IMG/VR virus record: IMGVR_UViG_3300022845_000006
Coordinates: 1-55,049 of that record
DNA length: 55,049 nt
Direction: 5' to 3' (one strand)
Source of the DNA: a virus
The notes under the pieces are model-generated. The model was not told the origin of the DNA. It worked only from the letters and a program-made list of their open reading frames with translations, and did not search any database. The translations under genes were made by a program, and so were the position numbers. How positions within the stretch are numbered: position 1 is the first letter of the stretch; each line of letters opens with the position of its first letter. Shown here in pieces: positions 37,841-47,680 of the stretch.

Positions 37841-40786
37841 ATGAGTTTAAACAAACAAGAACTTCCCATTCCATTTGCAAAAGGCGTCGAAACTAAACTC
37901 GACTCCAAGCAGCGCCCTATAGGATCAATGAACCTATTAGAGAACGTGGTATTGTCAGAACCAGGGAAACTAAAAAAACGAACTGGATATACAAAACTTT
38001 CTACAGATGAATTAACAGGTACAATTGTAAATTCTCAAAAACTTACAAATTTCATAGACGAGCTATGCTTGTATACAGCTACTAACTTTTTCTCATTCAG
38101 CGAGTCAACCGACAAATGGACCGATAAAGGAATCATATCAAACATTTTTCCAGATTCAAAACCAATAGTAAGAAACACTTACCAGCAATCAGACGTAGCA
38201 TCAACCCATGTTAATGGATTAGACATTTTCGCATGGGAAGACACCAGAGGCGGAATAAGAGTTTCCATAATCGACAACGCAACCGGAAACGAATTAGTAT
38301 CAGACACTGAAATAACCTCTAGCGGTGTTAATCCTAAAGTTGAGTACATCGCTAATGAAGCATATTTCTTCTTCTCTGACGGAGCAAGTGTAAAATACAG
38401 AAAAGTAAACCCTGTCAACCCTACTACAATAGAAGCCGAAGTAGTAGCAGTTTCATCAGACCTAAACGCAGGCGCTAAACTTTTCGACACTACATCAGTA
38501 TCAGATGAAATAATCATGGTATGGTATAACGCCGCCGGAACAATGTCAATGCGAAAACTACAAGCAGCGGCAGTATTGACAGCAGTACAAGTTCAATCAG
38601 GAGAGGCGCCGTCAGTAGCTCTTAGTGTAACATCAGACTCCCTAAGTAGAGTATTAATAACGTATTACAACGCAACTGCAGTAAAAGTAATAGTGAGATC
38701 TTTCTCCCTAAGTGCAAACATAGTAACACCGACAGTAGTAGAGACAATCGCAAACGTAACAAACTGCAGCGCCGCAAGCTCAGACGGTGTTACTTATAAT
38801 GTATATTACCAAATCTCAGCATCAGCAACAACAAATCATAAAGTAAGGGTAAACACAATAGACACATCTGCCAGCGTCGGTACTCCAGCAGTATTCATGT
38901 TATCCGTAGGTATGGCAGCAGAACCGTTCGTACACAATAATGTAGTTTATTTACCAGTTATTCACCAAAGCACATTCCAGTCTACATTATTCCTAGCAAA
39001 TTCAGCAGGAAACATAGTATCTAAAATCGCACCAGGATTAGCAGGAGTGTTATTAGCATCCGGCACGTTACCATCTGTAAACAACATAACTGATGATAAC
39101 TTCCTTTTCGGACACCAAATAAAAGGTAAAAACGTATCAGAAGACAATACATTCTTCAGTCTCATAGGCGTACAATCTACCACTCTTGAATTTGACAAAA
39201 ACGAAAAATTTGAAAACTCAAGACTTGGAAGAAACCTTCACACATCCGGAGGAGTGTTACAATCTTACGACGGTAAAGTAATAGTAGAACATGGATTTCA
39301 CTTATTCCCAGAAGACCTAACAGCAGGAACAAATGCTTCTTCAGGCGGTAACATGTCAGACGGAACATTTCATTACTCCGCAGTTTATAGCTGGACAGAT
39401 AACAAAGGTCAAGATCATAGATCTGCTCCGAGTATTCCAATTACAGTTACAACATCTGCAGGCGGCACAACGCAGACTCAACCTATAATAGTTCCCACTT
39501 TAAGATTGACAGAAAAAACCAATGTTATCATAGAACTATATAGAACTGAAGCCAGCGGTACAATTTTCTACAAAGCAACTTCAACTACATCACCTACATA
39601 TAACGATCAAACTGCAGACACTGTTACAATTACAGACACATTAGCAGATGCTAGTTTGATATCTAACGAAACGCTATACACAACCGGAGGAGTGTTAGAC
39701 AACATCAGCGCTCCGTCTGCATATCTTATAGAATCACTTGGAAACAGATTATACATTGCAGGATTAGAAGATGAAAACCAATTGGGATATTCTAAAATCA
39801 GAAACGAAGGTAAGCCAGTAGAATTCAACGACACTCTAACAATGAACATAAACTCACTAGGCGGAGCAATAACAGCAATAAAAGCAATGGATGATAAACT
39901 AATAATCTTCAAAGACTCCGCAATATTCTACCTAACCGGAGACGGTCCAAACAATCTCGGAGAGCAAAACAACTTCATAGAGCCAGAATTAATATCTGCA
40001 GACGTAGGGTGCGTTTCATCTAAAAGTATTGTACTTACTCCTCACGGTTTAATGTTTCAATCTAAGAAAGGGATATATCTCCTATCAAGATCACTCGGCA
40101 CTTCATACGTAGGTCAAGGAGTAGAAGACTTCAACTCCGTAACCATAAAAAGCGCGAATCTAAAACTGAATGATAATCTAGCAGTGTTTTTAACTTCAGA
40201 CGGTAACACATTAACATATGACTACTTCGTACAAAAATGGGCAACATATACAAACCATAGAGGGTTATCAGCTATTATAAACAACGACAGCTACTACTAC
40301 ATCAGAATGAACGGTGACATATATAAAGAGTCAGAAGAATACACCGACGACGGATCACACATAAAAATGGTAGTAGAAACGTCATGGATGTCGCTTGCAG
40401 GAGTGCAAAACTACAAACGAGTGTATAGAGCACTTATACTTGGAGATTATAAATCTGCTCACAAAGTAGTAGTAAAAGTAGCATATAACTACTTAGAAGC
40501 TTATACACAAGAAGTGACATTAAACACAGCAGATTTTACAACCGATTCAGTATACGGCGGCGATAGTCCTTACGGAACAGGAACACCTTACGGCGGTACA
40601 GGAAATCAGTACCAATTTAGAGTAAACTTTAAAACGCAAAAATGTCAAAGCATTAAAATCAGAATAGAAGATTCACAAGAATCATCATTCGGGGAAGGCT
40701 TGTCACTATCAAACATGTTAATGGTAGTAGGAGTTAAAGGAACCGAATACAAACCAACACAAGCGAGGACGTATGGAACAAACTAA
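37841..40786 (+). CDS. Tail nozzle (tail tubular protein B-like)
   Basis: 981 residues. Start IPFAKGVETKLDSKQRPIGS, then LENVVLSEPGKLKKRTGYTK, hallmarks of podovirus nozzle proteins. It has a beta-propeller-like body with many short strands and the conserved LGNRLYIAGLEDENQLGYSK and DDKLIIFKDSAIFYLTGDGP segments. It forms the hexameric tail tip beneath the adaptor. The nozzle and adaptor pair define the virus as podovirus-like. Confidence 0.85.
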   Translation: MSLNKQELPIPFAKGVETKLDSKQRPIGSMNLLENVVLSEPGKLKKRTGYTKLSTDELTGTIVNSQKLTNFIDELCLYTATNFFSFSESTDKWTDKGIISNIFPDSKPIVRNTYQQSDVASTHVNGLDIFAWEDTRGGIRVSIIDNATGNELVSDTEITSSGVNPKVEYIANEAYFFFSDGASVKYRKVNPVNPTTIEAEVVAVSSDLNAGAKLFDTTSVSDEIIMVWYNAAGTMSMRKLQAAAVLTAVQVQSGEAPSVALSVTSDSLSRVLITYYNATAVKVIVRSFSLSANIVTPTVVETIANVTNCSAASSDGVTYNVYYQISASATTNHKVRVNTIDTSASVGTPAVFMLSVGMAAEPFVHNNVVYLPVIHQSTFQSTLFLANSAGNIVSKIAPGLAGVLLASGTLPSVNNITDDNFLFGHQIKGKNVSEDNTFFSLIGVQSTTLEFDKNEKFENSRLGRNLHTSGGVLQSYDGKVIVEHGFHLFPEDLTAGTNASSGGNMSDGTFHYSAVYSWTDNKGQDHRSAPSIPITVTTSAGGTTQTQPIIVPTLRLTEKTNVIIELYRTEASGTIFYKATSTTSPTYNDQTADTVTITDTLADASLISNETLYTTGGVLDNISAPSAYLIESLGNRLYIAGLEDENQLGYSKIRNEGKPVEFNDTLTMNINSLGGAITAIKAMDDKLIIFKDSAIFYLTGDGPNNLGEQNNFIEPELISADVGCVSSKSIVLTPHGLMFQSKKGIYLLSRSLGTSYVGQGVEDFNSVTIKSANLKLNDNLAVFLTSDGNTLTYDYFVQKWATYTNHRGLSAIINNDSYYYIRMNGDIYKESEEYTDDGSHIKMVVETSWMSLAGVQNYKRVYRALILGDYKSAHKVVVKVAYNYLEAYTQEVTLNTADFTTDSVYGGDSPYGTGTPYGGTGNQYQFRVNFKTQKCQSIKIRIEDSQESSFGEGLSLSNMLMVVGVKGTEYKPTQARTYGTN

Positions 40787-40788
40787 AC

Positions 40789-40817
40789 TTTACAATAGCA
40801 ACACAATATGTTATAAT
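40789..40817 (+). promoter_or_regulatory. Rightward sigma-70 promoter for internal virion genes
   Basis: TTTACA (40789-40794), 17 bp, TATAAT (40812-40817), 11/12. It is the only strong match I found on the plus strand, and lies in the gap before the internal-protein genes. Confidence 0.75.
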
Positions 40818-40837
40818 ACAATTCAAGGAGAAGTATA

Positions 40838-42121
40838 ATGGGACTCGGAAGCTTCGTAAAAAGCGGATTAGGGATGGCAGCAGGATTAGATCCAACTGGA
40901 ATAACAGGAGGTCTTATAGGCGGTATTGGAGACATTGCACAAGGTACAGCAACTTTCAAAGGCGCTACTAGAAAGATAGACAAAGACGCTTTTAAAATCG
41001 GAGGATCTGATAAAAGACAAAAACAAAACGCTAATCAAATTAGACGTGGCGATATTATGGAACGCCAAGCCGATAAGGAATTGCGAAAATCCAGAAAATT
41101 TGGAGAACAGTCCAGAAACGGTCAATCAAGTCTTATAAAAGATCTTCAACGACAATCAGCAGGTAAAGGTCCATCATTAGCAGAAGCTCAGATGAAACGA
41201 GCAGGAGATCGAGGATTAGCGCAACAACTAGCAGCAGCAGCAGCTCAACGTGGTGGTAATCAAGCCTCATTACAGCGCTCACTAGCTAGAGGACAACAAG
41301 CTCAATCAGCAGATATAGCACAGCAAGCAGGTCAAGCTAGAATACAAGAGCAATTATCAGCTAGACAACAATTAGCCGGAGCATTACAGCAGCGACGTGG
41401 TCAAGATGCTCAATTATTGGATCAGAACCAACAACTATATGGAGCAGGAGTAGCAAGACAACAACAAGGAATTAAACAAGGTCAAGCTATGTCACAAGCG
41501 TCACAACAACAGCAAGCAAACCTACAAGGTATGGAAACAGATCAATTCCTAGCAGCTCAAGGTTTAACAGGCGCAGGAGCTATGCAAGGTAAGCAATTGC
41601 AGTCAGATATGATCGGCGGAATAATGTCAGCGGTTTCAGATGAAAAAGCAAAAAAGAGCATTAAAAGCCACTCAGGAAATGAAGATAAAAAACCTTCTGA
41701 CGGTTCTAAATTCGCAAAAGATTTAGGAGCAGGTATGAAAAAAAGCGGCGGAAAAGATTATACACAATCAGGTAAATCATTATTTGCAGAAAAATCAGCA
41801 AATGTAAAAAGTTACTCAGATGAAAAAGTAAAAGAATCTAAAAAATCCGAAGGACCAAAAGAGTTCCTAGACGCATTAAAAGCATACTCATATGAATACA
41901 AAGATAGTCACAAAAATCTACCAGGAGCTGGAGAAGGGCGTCACATGTCAGTAATGGCACAAGACCTTGAGAAAGCAGGATCAGTTGGGAAGTCAATGGT
42001 ACAAGACACACCAGACGGAAAAATAGTCGACTACGGAAAAGGATTCGGTGCAATATTAGCAGCACAAGCACACCTAAACGAAAGACTTTCAGAAATAGAA
42101 TCTAAAAAGAAAAAGGATTAG
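40838..42121 (+). CDS. Internal virion protein with S74-like chaperone domain
   Basis: 427 residues. A Gly-rich hydrophobic start (LGMAAGLDPTGITGGLIGGI), a Gln/Ala-rich helical middle (LAQQLAAAAAQRGGNQASLQ, 115-265) and a C-terminal domain like peptidase S74 (intramolecular chaperone): SDEKVKES at 327, FLDALKAYSYEYKD, RHMSVMAQDLEKAG, VDYGKGFGAILAAQAHLNER. A second SDEKAKKS lies at 267. In related phages such domains trim or fold internal proteins. GGAG before the ATG; promoter just upstream. Confidence 0.75.
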   Translation: MGLGSFVKSGLGMAAGLDPTGITGGLIGGIGDIAQGTATFKGATRKIDKDAFKIGGSDKRQKQNANQIRRGDIMERQADKELRKSRKFGEQSRNGQSSLIKDLQRQSAGKGPSLAEAQMKRAGDRGLAQQLAAAAAQRGGNQASLQRSLARGQQAQSADIAQQAGQARIQEQLSARQQLAGALQQRRGQDAQLLDQNQQLYGAGVARQQQGIKQGQAMSQASQQQQANLQGMETDQFLAAQGLTGAGAMQGKQLQSDMIGGIMSAVSDEKAKKSIKSHSGNEDKKPSDGSKFAKDLGAGMKKSGGKDYTQSGKSLFAEKSANVKSYSDEKVKESKKSEGPKEFLDALKAYSYEYKDSHKNLPGAGEGRHMSVMAQDLEKAGSVGKSMVQDTPDGKIVDYGKGFGAILAAQAHLNERLSEIESKKKKD

Positions 42122-42123
42122 TA

Positions 42124-44769
42124 GTGGCATTGAATGATCAATCTCTAAATTCACAAGTGCCAGTAGCTGAAGAAGTTACTATAACTCCTAGAGAAACTGA
42201 ACCAGCTCCGGTCATGGCTCAACCAGCTATGGACAATCAACAAGCATTAGCGGATAAGGGATTTTTACCACATGATTTTTTTGCATCACAGCAAGAAGCA
42301 GATCCAGTTGAAGCTGAAGAAGTTTCAGTTGAAGATCCAATTACTGCTCCAGTTGAAGAGTTAGAAAACCCAGCTAAAAAAAGAAACATTAAAAAACAAG
42401 CCGGCGTTAACATTGAAAAAGTAGAACCAGAACTATTAGACAGAATAGAATCGCTAGACCTGTCTGAGTTTGGAGTAACTACGCCAACAATCTCTTCAGG
42501 ATTTAGAGGAGAAAGTAAAACAGCAGGACTAAGAGACAAGTTCATAAAAGAAGCAAATTTAGATACTTCAAACCTATCAGCAGAAGCTAAAACAGTAGTA
42601 ATGGACGCGATAAATAGAAGAGATTCAAACGGAAAATCAATATACCCTTCAGGTGGTTGGGGTGCAGCATTAAATAAAATCACTCAACTTGCAGGAACGG
42701 ACGTAGCCCAAAAAGTAGGAAACATAAGAAAAAGATTCGGAGGATTTCAATCAGGTCATACTAAAGGTAGTAAAGTTGATATGTCAGAATCTCAGTTTGG
42801 AAGAAAATTATCAAAAGAAGAACTAAACAGCGTAATAGGAAAACTAAAGGCTCAAGGATTAGAAGTATATCATGAACCAAACCAAGGCGCTAAAGTGCCA
42901 GGAACTAATAAGAGATATGATGTATTTGACATAAGAATAGCAGAACCAACAAACGAAGACGCAACTAGATTATCAATGTCTCCCACAGAACAACAAGACG
43001 TATTCGGAGACGTAGTAACACCAGAAAACATGACAAGCGATCAAACAGCACAACTACAACAAGATTTTAAATCAGGAAAATTCAACGACAGGAGACTAGC
43101 AATGGCTGGAGAAGAAAACATACAAGTACCTCAAGAGCAAGAGGAACAGGTTTTAGGACCATCAACTCCTGAAAACGTACAAGCTACAGAAGCTGCACAA
43201 CAAGAAGTACAGCCTGAATCTCCAGACCAACGTAAGTCTAGAATCAGACAAGAGATCAAAGATAGAAACTCTCAAAAACAAGCCGGATTCAGCGACATGC
43301 CAGGTAGAGTAACACCTGTAAACGAACCTTCAGATGAAGAAATTATTCAAGAATCAATAGCGCAACAAGACGCCGAAGACGCTCGTATAGTAGCGGAGCA
43401 AGAAGAGCAAGCAGCAATAGTAGAACAAAGAAGACAACAACTAGCTCAAGCAGAGTTAGCAGGTATTCCATTAGAAAGATCTCCAGTTGATGATCTACTA
43501 GATCAACAAAACTCTCAGCAAATTTCCGAAGCCCAATTAATGCAAGCAGCAGATGATGAATCACTAGTAGCTCAAGCTAAAGACGAAGCAGTTGCAGATT
43601 TTCAAGATCAAGAAGAGCAAGAGTATCAAAAACAAGTAGGTATGTCAAAACAAGAAGCAGTAGACATGCAATCTCAGCAAGAAGGAGTCATGATAGCTCA
43701 ACAAGAGCGCATGATAAAAAAGCAAGAAGAAGCTGAACAGATTAGCAATATATTACAACAAACAGAAAAAGATCTAGCAGTTGAAATACAACAAGCAAAA
43801 GATGATAATAATCTATCATTTTGGGATGTTGTAGGAGGTCTTATAGGCGGAGCTGGCTCAGGATTAGTAGGTCAAAAGTCACGCACGTTCGACGAAATAC
43901 TAGAGAAGAAATTAGAAAGTAGTATAAAGTTTAAAACACTACCATTAGAAAAAAGAAAACTTGCATACGCACAAGCATTAGAAGGTGTAAAAGCAGATAT
44001 TGATAAAAGCGTAAAAATAACTAACAACGCAGCTACAATATCAAAGCTTAACCAAGCCAAAGTAGAAATAACTAAAAAAGCAGAACAAGCTAGAGCAGAG
44101 GCAGGGGCAGAGTTAGTAAAGCAACAACTACTAGGAAAGTACTCAGACATGCAACGTAAAAGACAAACATTAAACGAAGAAGAAACGCAGCAGTTTTTCG
44201 ACGCATTACCAAAAGAAAAACAAAAACTAGCAGTAAAACTAAAAGAAGGCTTTGAACAAAAAATCAAAGACACAGACTACGCCATGATTGAAGATTCATA
44301 CTCTAACCTCATGTTAGCTTCTGAATCTGGATCACCAGCAGGCGGTTTAGCGGCAATTTTCTCATTTATGAAATCACTAGACCCTACATCAGTTGTAAGA
44401 GAAGGTGAACAAGCGCTTGCAAGAGCAGCTACAAGTTTACCAGGAAAAGTACAAAACGCAGTCAACTCCATGTTAAACGGTAGACCATTAAATGAAACCC
44501 AACTTGAAGACTTCAGAACCTTTGCAGCAAAAAGATTAATAGCAAAAGTCGGTAGAGCCAAAAAAGTAGCAAAAGACGCTTCCAAATCCGCAATAGCCGT
44601 AGGCGTACCTGCACAATGGGTAACAGGCGGAGCAGAAAACTTCAAAGGAATGGCAAGCATCATCGGAACTAGAGAAGCAAAAATCCTAGAGCTTATGCAA
44701 AAGTTTGGAAAAGAAAGAGACTTTATACTAAACGCTGAAAAAAACGGTAGTATCAAACCAATACAATAA
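42124..44769 (+). CDS. Ejection protein with peptidase-M15-like segment
   Basis: 881 residues, GTG start with AAAGGA upstream. After an acidic linker, residues about 100-275 contain SSGFRGES, YPSGGWGAALNKITQLAG, SGHTKGSKVDMSE (H212, D219) and KRYDVFDIRIA, resembling the SxHxxGxAxD zinc site of M15/VanY-type peptidoglycan peptidases. The rest is Gln/Glu-rich coiled coil (QAAIVEQRRQQLAQAELAGI) with a Gly-rich membrane-like segment FWDVVGGLIGGAGSGLVG. It may digest peptidoglycan and extend the tail during entry. The enzymatic part is inferred. Confidence 0.7.
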   Translation: MALNDQSLNSQVPVAEEVTITPRETEPAPVMAQPAMDNQQALADKGFLPHDFFASQQEADPVEAEEVSVEDPITAPVEELENPAKKRNIKKQAGVNIEKVEPELLDRIESLDLSEFGVTTPTISSGFRGESKTAGLRDKFIKEANLDTSNLSAEAKTVVMDAINRRDSNGKSIYPSGGWGAALNKITQLAGTDVAQKVGNIRKRFGGFQSGHTKGSKVDMSESQFGRKLSKEELNSVIGKLKAQGLEVYHEPNQGAKVPGTNKRYDVFDIRIAEPTNEDATRLSMSPTEQQDVFGDVVTPENMTSDQTAQLQQDFKSGKFNDRRLAMAGEENIQVPQEQEEQVLGPSTPENVQATEAAQQEVQPESPDQRKSRIRQEIKDRNSQKQAGFSDMPGRVTPVNEPSDEEIIQESIAQQDAEDARIVAEQEEQAAIVEQRRQQLAQAELAGIPLERSPVDDLLDQQNSQQISEAQLMQAADDESLVAQAKDEAVADFQDQEEQEYQKQVGMSKQEAVDMQSQQEGVMIAQQERMIKKQEEAEQISNILQQTEKDLAVEIQQAKDDNNLSFWDVVGGLIGGAGSGLVGQKSRTFDEILEKKLESSIKFKTLPLEKRKLAYAQALEGVKADIDKSVKITNNAATISKLNQAKVEITKKAEQARAEAGAELVKQQLLGKYSDMQRKRQTLNEEETQQFFDALPKEKQKLAVKLKEGFEQKIKDTDYAMIEDSYSNLMLASESGSPAGGLAAIFSFMKSLDPTSVVREGEQALARAATSLPGKVQNAVNSMLNGRPLNETQLEDFRTFAAKRLIAKVGRAKKVAKDASKSAIAVGVPAQWVTGGAENFKGMASIIGTREAKILELMQKFGKERDFILNAEKNGSIKPIQ

Positions 44770-44777
44770 GGAACAAA

Positions 44778-47183
44778 ATGAGTTCTGATAAAGAATTATT
44801 CAAAAAAATGAATAAAACCATTGACGCTGAAGCAGCTCCAGACAAAGATTCACTATATGGTGATGAAGGTAGTCTAATACCCGATGCGGATCTTGCAGAT
44901 ACCAAAGCAGGTTTTAAAGAAGAACAAAGACTAGAAGATGAATACGGTGATAACACTGCATCAGCTTTAGGACTTGGAGCACTTAGAGGTGCAACTTTAG
45001 GCGTATCCGATCATATCTTGTCAAAAACCGGAATAGTATCACAAGAAGCCTTAAGAGAGATTAAAGCAAGAAACTCAGCAGCTTCAACCACAGGTGATGT
45101 TTTATCAACTGCAGCATTATTATTAGCTTCAGGTGGAGCCGCAGGAGCAGCAAAAGCTGGAGCAGCAGTAGTAGGTAGAAAAGCAGTAGCAAAAGGAATA
45201 GCTAAAAAAATAGCCCGAACAGCATCAGCACCAATAAGAGGTATAGAAGCTGCAGGATTAGCATCAGAAAAACTAGCCCAAAAAGCACTATCAAACGTGT
45301 TAAAAGATGCAGCAAAAGACTCAATAGCTAAAAAAATAGTACAAAAGTCAATACCTAAAATGTTAGGCTCAGGAGTGGAAGGTGCAATATTCGCACAAGG
45401 CGAGCTTATATCAGAACACGCTCTAGATAACGCAGAAATGTCAGCAGAAAATATCTTAGCAACCGCTGGCATTGGCGGTCTTATGGGCGTAGCTGCAGGT
45501 GGTATATTCGAAGCTCCAAAAGCTTTAGCCCCTATTGGTAAAAAAATAAAACCTAAAATGAACGCATTAGGTGAAAAAGTATTAAACAAATTCGGAGATG
45601 TTAAAGAAGCATCTCTAGACATAATTGGTGCAAAACCTTCAACAAGAACATTTTTAAAGAAAAACAAAGCACAGTTTGTAGAAGAGTTACCAGACTTTTT
45701 AGTGGAAAAAGCCAAAATGGGAAAATGGACCAGCGACGCTAAGTTGTACGATAATGTATTAGACTTAAAAGATAAAGCAGGTTCAAAAATAGGTTCAATC
45801 ATTAAAGAAGTTGACGAACTTGGGCTTAAAACACCTGGCATGTTATCAACAAAAAGAGAAGTATTTGCAAGACAGCAATCTAAGATACAAGCTATCATAG
45901 ATGATCACATAGACATTCCAGAATGGGAATCAGCAATGCCTTTTCTAAGGAAATACAGAGACTCATACGGCGAACTAGCTAGAAAACGTGGAAACATTAC
46001 AGCTAAAGATTTACATGATAGAAGAATGTTAATCGATAAGGAAATAAGATACTCAAAAGGTTTTGAAAATTTCAATAAAAAAGAAATGGCAATGACTGAA
46101 ATAAGAGACTCCCTAAACGATGAAATATTCAAAGTTGCAGATAACGCATACGCAGCAGGAGTACCTGGAATAGCTGATACATTAAAAGCAGCAAACAAAG
46201 ACTACTCATACTCAGCAACATTATTACCATTACTAGCAAAACAAGTAGACTCAGCAGCGGCGAAACGTGGAATATTTTCAATGTCAGACATGATGGTTGG
46301 AGGATTCGGATTAGCAGGAGATTCATTAACCGCTGGAGGTACTTTATTAGTAGGTAAAAAACTATGGGAATCTAACCTAAGAAGAAGACTTCAAATATTA
46401 AAATCAGTTGAGAAGCAAAACCAGATAGTGTCTAAGAAAATAGACTTCGGAGTAAAGAGCTTTTTCAAAGGCAAAGCATCAGCAGCTAAACTAACTTCAG
46501 TAAATGCTCTAGTAAACTCAAATCTATCAATAGATCAAGAATCAAAAAAGAAACCAAAAACAAAAGCAGAAGCGTTTAAAAACATTAAAAATAACCTAGT
46601 GGAATTAACTACAAATCCTGAAAAGTTTCAAAAGAGAATGATAATAAGAACGGCACACTTAGTAAAAGAAGCACCTCAAACTACAGCTTTTGCAACCGCT
46701 ACAGCTCAAGCAGGTGTGCAGTTTTTAATGACAAAACTACCAAAACCACTTACAAACCCTGGAACCAAAAACGCATTCACAAAACGAGAATGGGGACCGT
46801 CTGAAACTCAAATGGCAAAATTCCAAAGATACGTAGAAACAGTAGAAAACCCAATGTCAATAGTAGAAGATTTGGAATCAGGAACCATAACCAGAGAAGC
46901 AGCAGAAGCGCTTCAAATAGTATATCCTAGAATTTTCCAACAAATACAGGAAAAAGTAATGGACTCTTTAAGTTCTAGTGAGGAAGTAGTACCATATAAC
47001 AAACGACTTCAACTAGGTATATTACTAAATATTCCTACTGATGAATCGTTACAACCTGAAGCAATCAAAGGATTGCAAGACAATTTCATACCAGCAGAAG
47101 AACAACAACAAATCGACTCAGACGATATCGAGCGATCAAATCGAGAGCAAACGCTCAATCAGCAGATGCTGACAAGGGAGTAA
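44778..47183 (+). CDS. Internal core/ejection protein with Ala/Gly-rich membrane segments
   Basis: 801 residues. Hydrophobic Ala/Gly stretches (LLASGGAAGAAKAGAAVVGR, AGIGGLMGVAAGGIFEAPKA) alternate with basic helices. The second half is helical (RDSYGELARKRGNITAKDLH). Long, Ala-rich proteins at this place form the internal core that is injected first and may make a channel across the envelope. No enzymatic motif. Confidence 0.7.
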   Translation: MSSDKELFKKMNKTIDAEAAPDKDSLYGDEGSLIPDADLADTKAGFKEEQRLEDEYGDNTASALGLGALRGATLGVSDHILSKTGIVSQEALREIKARNSAASTTGDVLSTAALLLASGGAAGAAKAGAAVVGRKAVAKGIAKKIARTASAPIRGIEAAGLASEKLAQKALSNVLKDAAKDSIAKKIVQKSIPKMLGSGVEGAIFAQGELISEHALDNAEMSAENILATAGIGGLMGVAAGGIFEAPKALAPIGKKIKPKMNALGEKVLNKFGDVKEASLDIIGAKPSTRTFLKKNKAQFVEELPDFLVEKAKMGKWTSDAKLYDNVLDLKDKAGSKIGSIIKEVDELGLKTPGMLSTKREVFARQQSKIQAIIDDHIDIPEWESAMPFLRKYRDSYGELARKRGNITAKDLHDRRMLIDKEIRYSKGFENFNKKEMAMTEIRDSLNDEIFKVADNAYAAGVPGIADTLKAANKDYSYSATLLPLLAKQVDSAAAKRGIFSMSDMMVGGFGLAGDSLTAGGTLLVGKKLWESNLRRRLQILKSVEKQNQIVSKKIDFGVKSFFKGKASAAKLTSVNALVNSNLSIDQESKKKPKTKAEAFKNIKNNLVELTTNPEKFQKRMIIRTAHLVKEAPQTTAFATATAQAGVQFLMTKLPKPLTNPGTKNAFTKREWGPSETQMAKFQRYVETVENPMSIVEDLESGTITREAAEALQIVYPRIFQQIQEKVMDSLSSSEEVVPYNKRLQLGILLNIPTDESLQPEAIKGLQDNFIPAEEQQQIDSDDIERSNREQTLNQQMLTRE

Positions 47184-47186
47184 ATC

Positions 47187-47255
47187 ATGATAGCAGTATT
47201 TTTTATGGTAGTGTTTATAGCAATGGAGCTATTCAGAGAAGAACTAGGTTTATAA
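47187..47255 (+). CDS. Tiny membrane peptide of the ELGL-tail pair, 22 aa
   Basis: ATG at 47187 with AAGGGAG upstream; TAA at 47253-47255. MIAVFFMVVFIAMELFREEL plus GL. It is a paralog of the early peptide at 23145-23210, with the same length, hydrophobic order and ELGL end. Confidence 0.62.
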   Translation: MIAVFFMVVFIAMELFREELGL

Positions 47256-47310
47256 CACATACACTATAGTATAGAGCTTATAAACTCGTAACCTCAAAAA
47301 AGGAGTCCAA

Positions 47311-47679
47311 ATGGGACGCAAGAACGTAGTAAAATCTTATAAAATGTGGAGCGCTGGAGACATCAGCGGATCTATCACTTCATCAGAAACCAATGTACTA
47401 AACCTCGATACCGCTAGTATCCATATAACATGGTCAGGAACTAGTCCAGCAGGTACGATAACAGTAGAAGCTAGTAATCAAGATCCAGACAAAAGCAGTG
47501 TTACCCAAGTTTGGCATGAGTTAGACCTAGGAAGCGCTGTTTCAGTATCGGGAAACTCAGGGGAGCATTTGATAATTTTTAACGAAATGCCTTTCAACAC
47601 TATTAGATTACAATACGCAAGATCAAGCGGAACCGGAAGCCTTGAAGCTACTATATCTGCTAAGACTACTGGCGCCTAG
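47311..47679 (+). CDS. Beta-sandwich virion/decoration protein, 122 aa
   Basis: Strong AAAGGAG site. Pattern SIHITWSGTSPAGTITVEAS and HELDLGSAVSVSGNSGEHLI, ending FNTIRLQYARSSGTGSLEAT. The gene at 52348 has the same layout. Such proteins decorate tails or fibres in many phages. Its stop is 1 bp before the HNH gene. Confidence 0.7.
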   Translation: MGRKNVVKSYKMWSAGDISGSITSSETNVLNLDTASIHITWSGTSPAGTITVEASNQDPDKSSVTQVWHELDLGSAVSVSGNSGEHLIIFNEMPFNTIRLQYARSSGTGSLEATISAKTTGA

Positions 47680-47680
47680 T

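Noticed and set aside
44277-45898. Long minus-strand frames opposite the ejection proteins
   Set aside because: Ala/Ser-rich shadows of plus-strand genes with no ribosome site or promoter.
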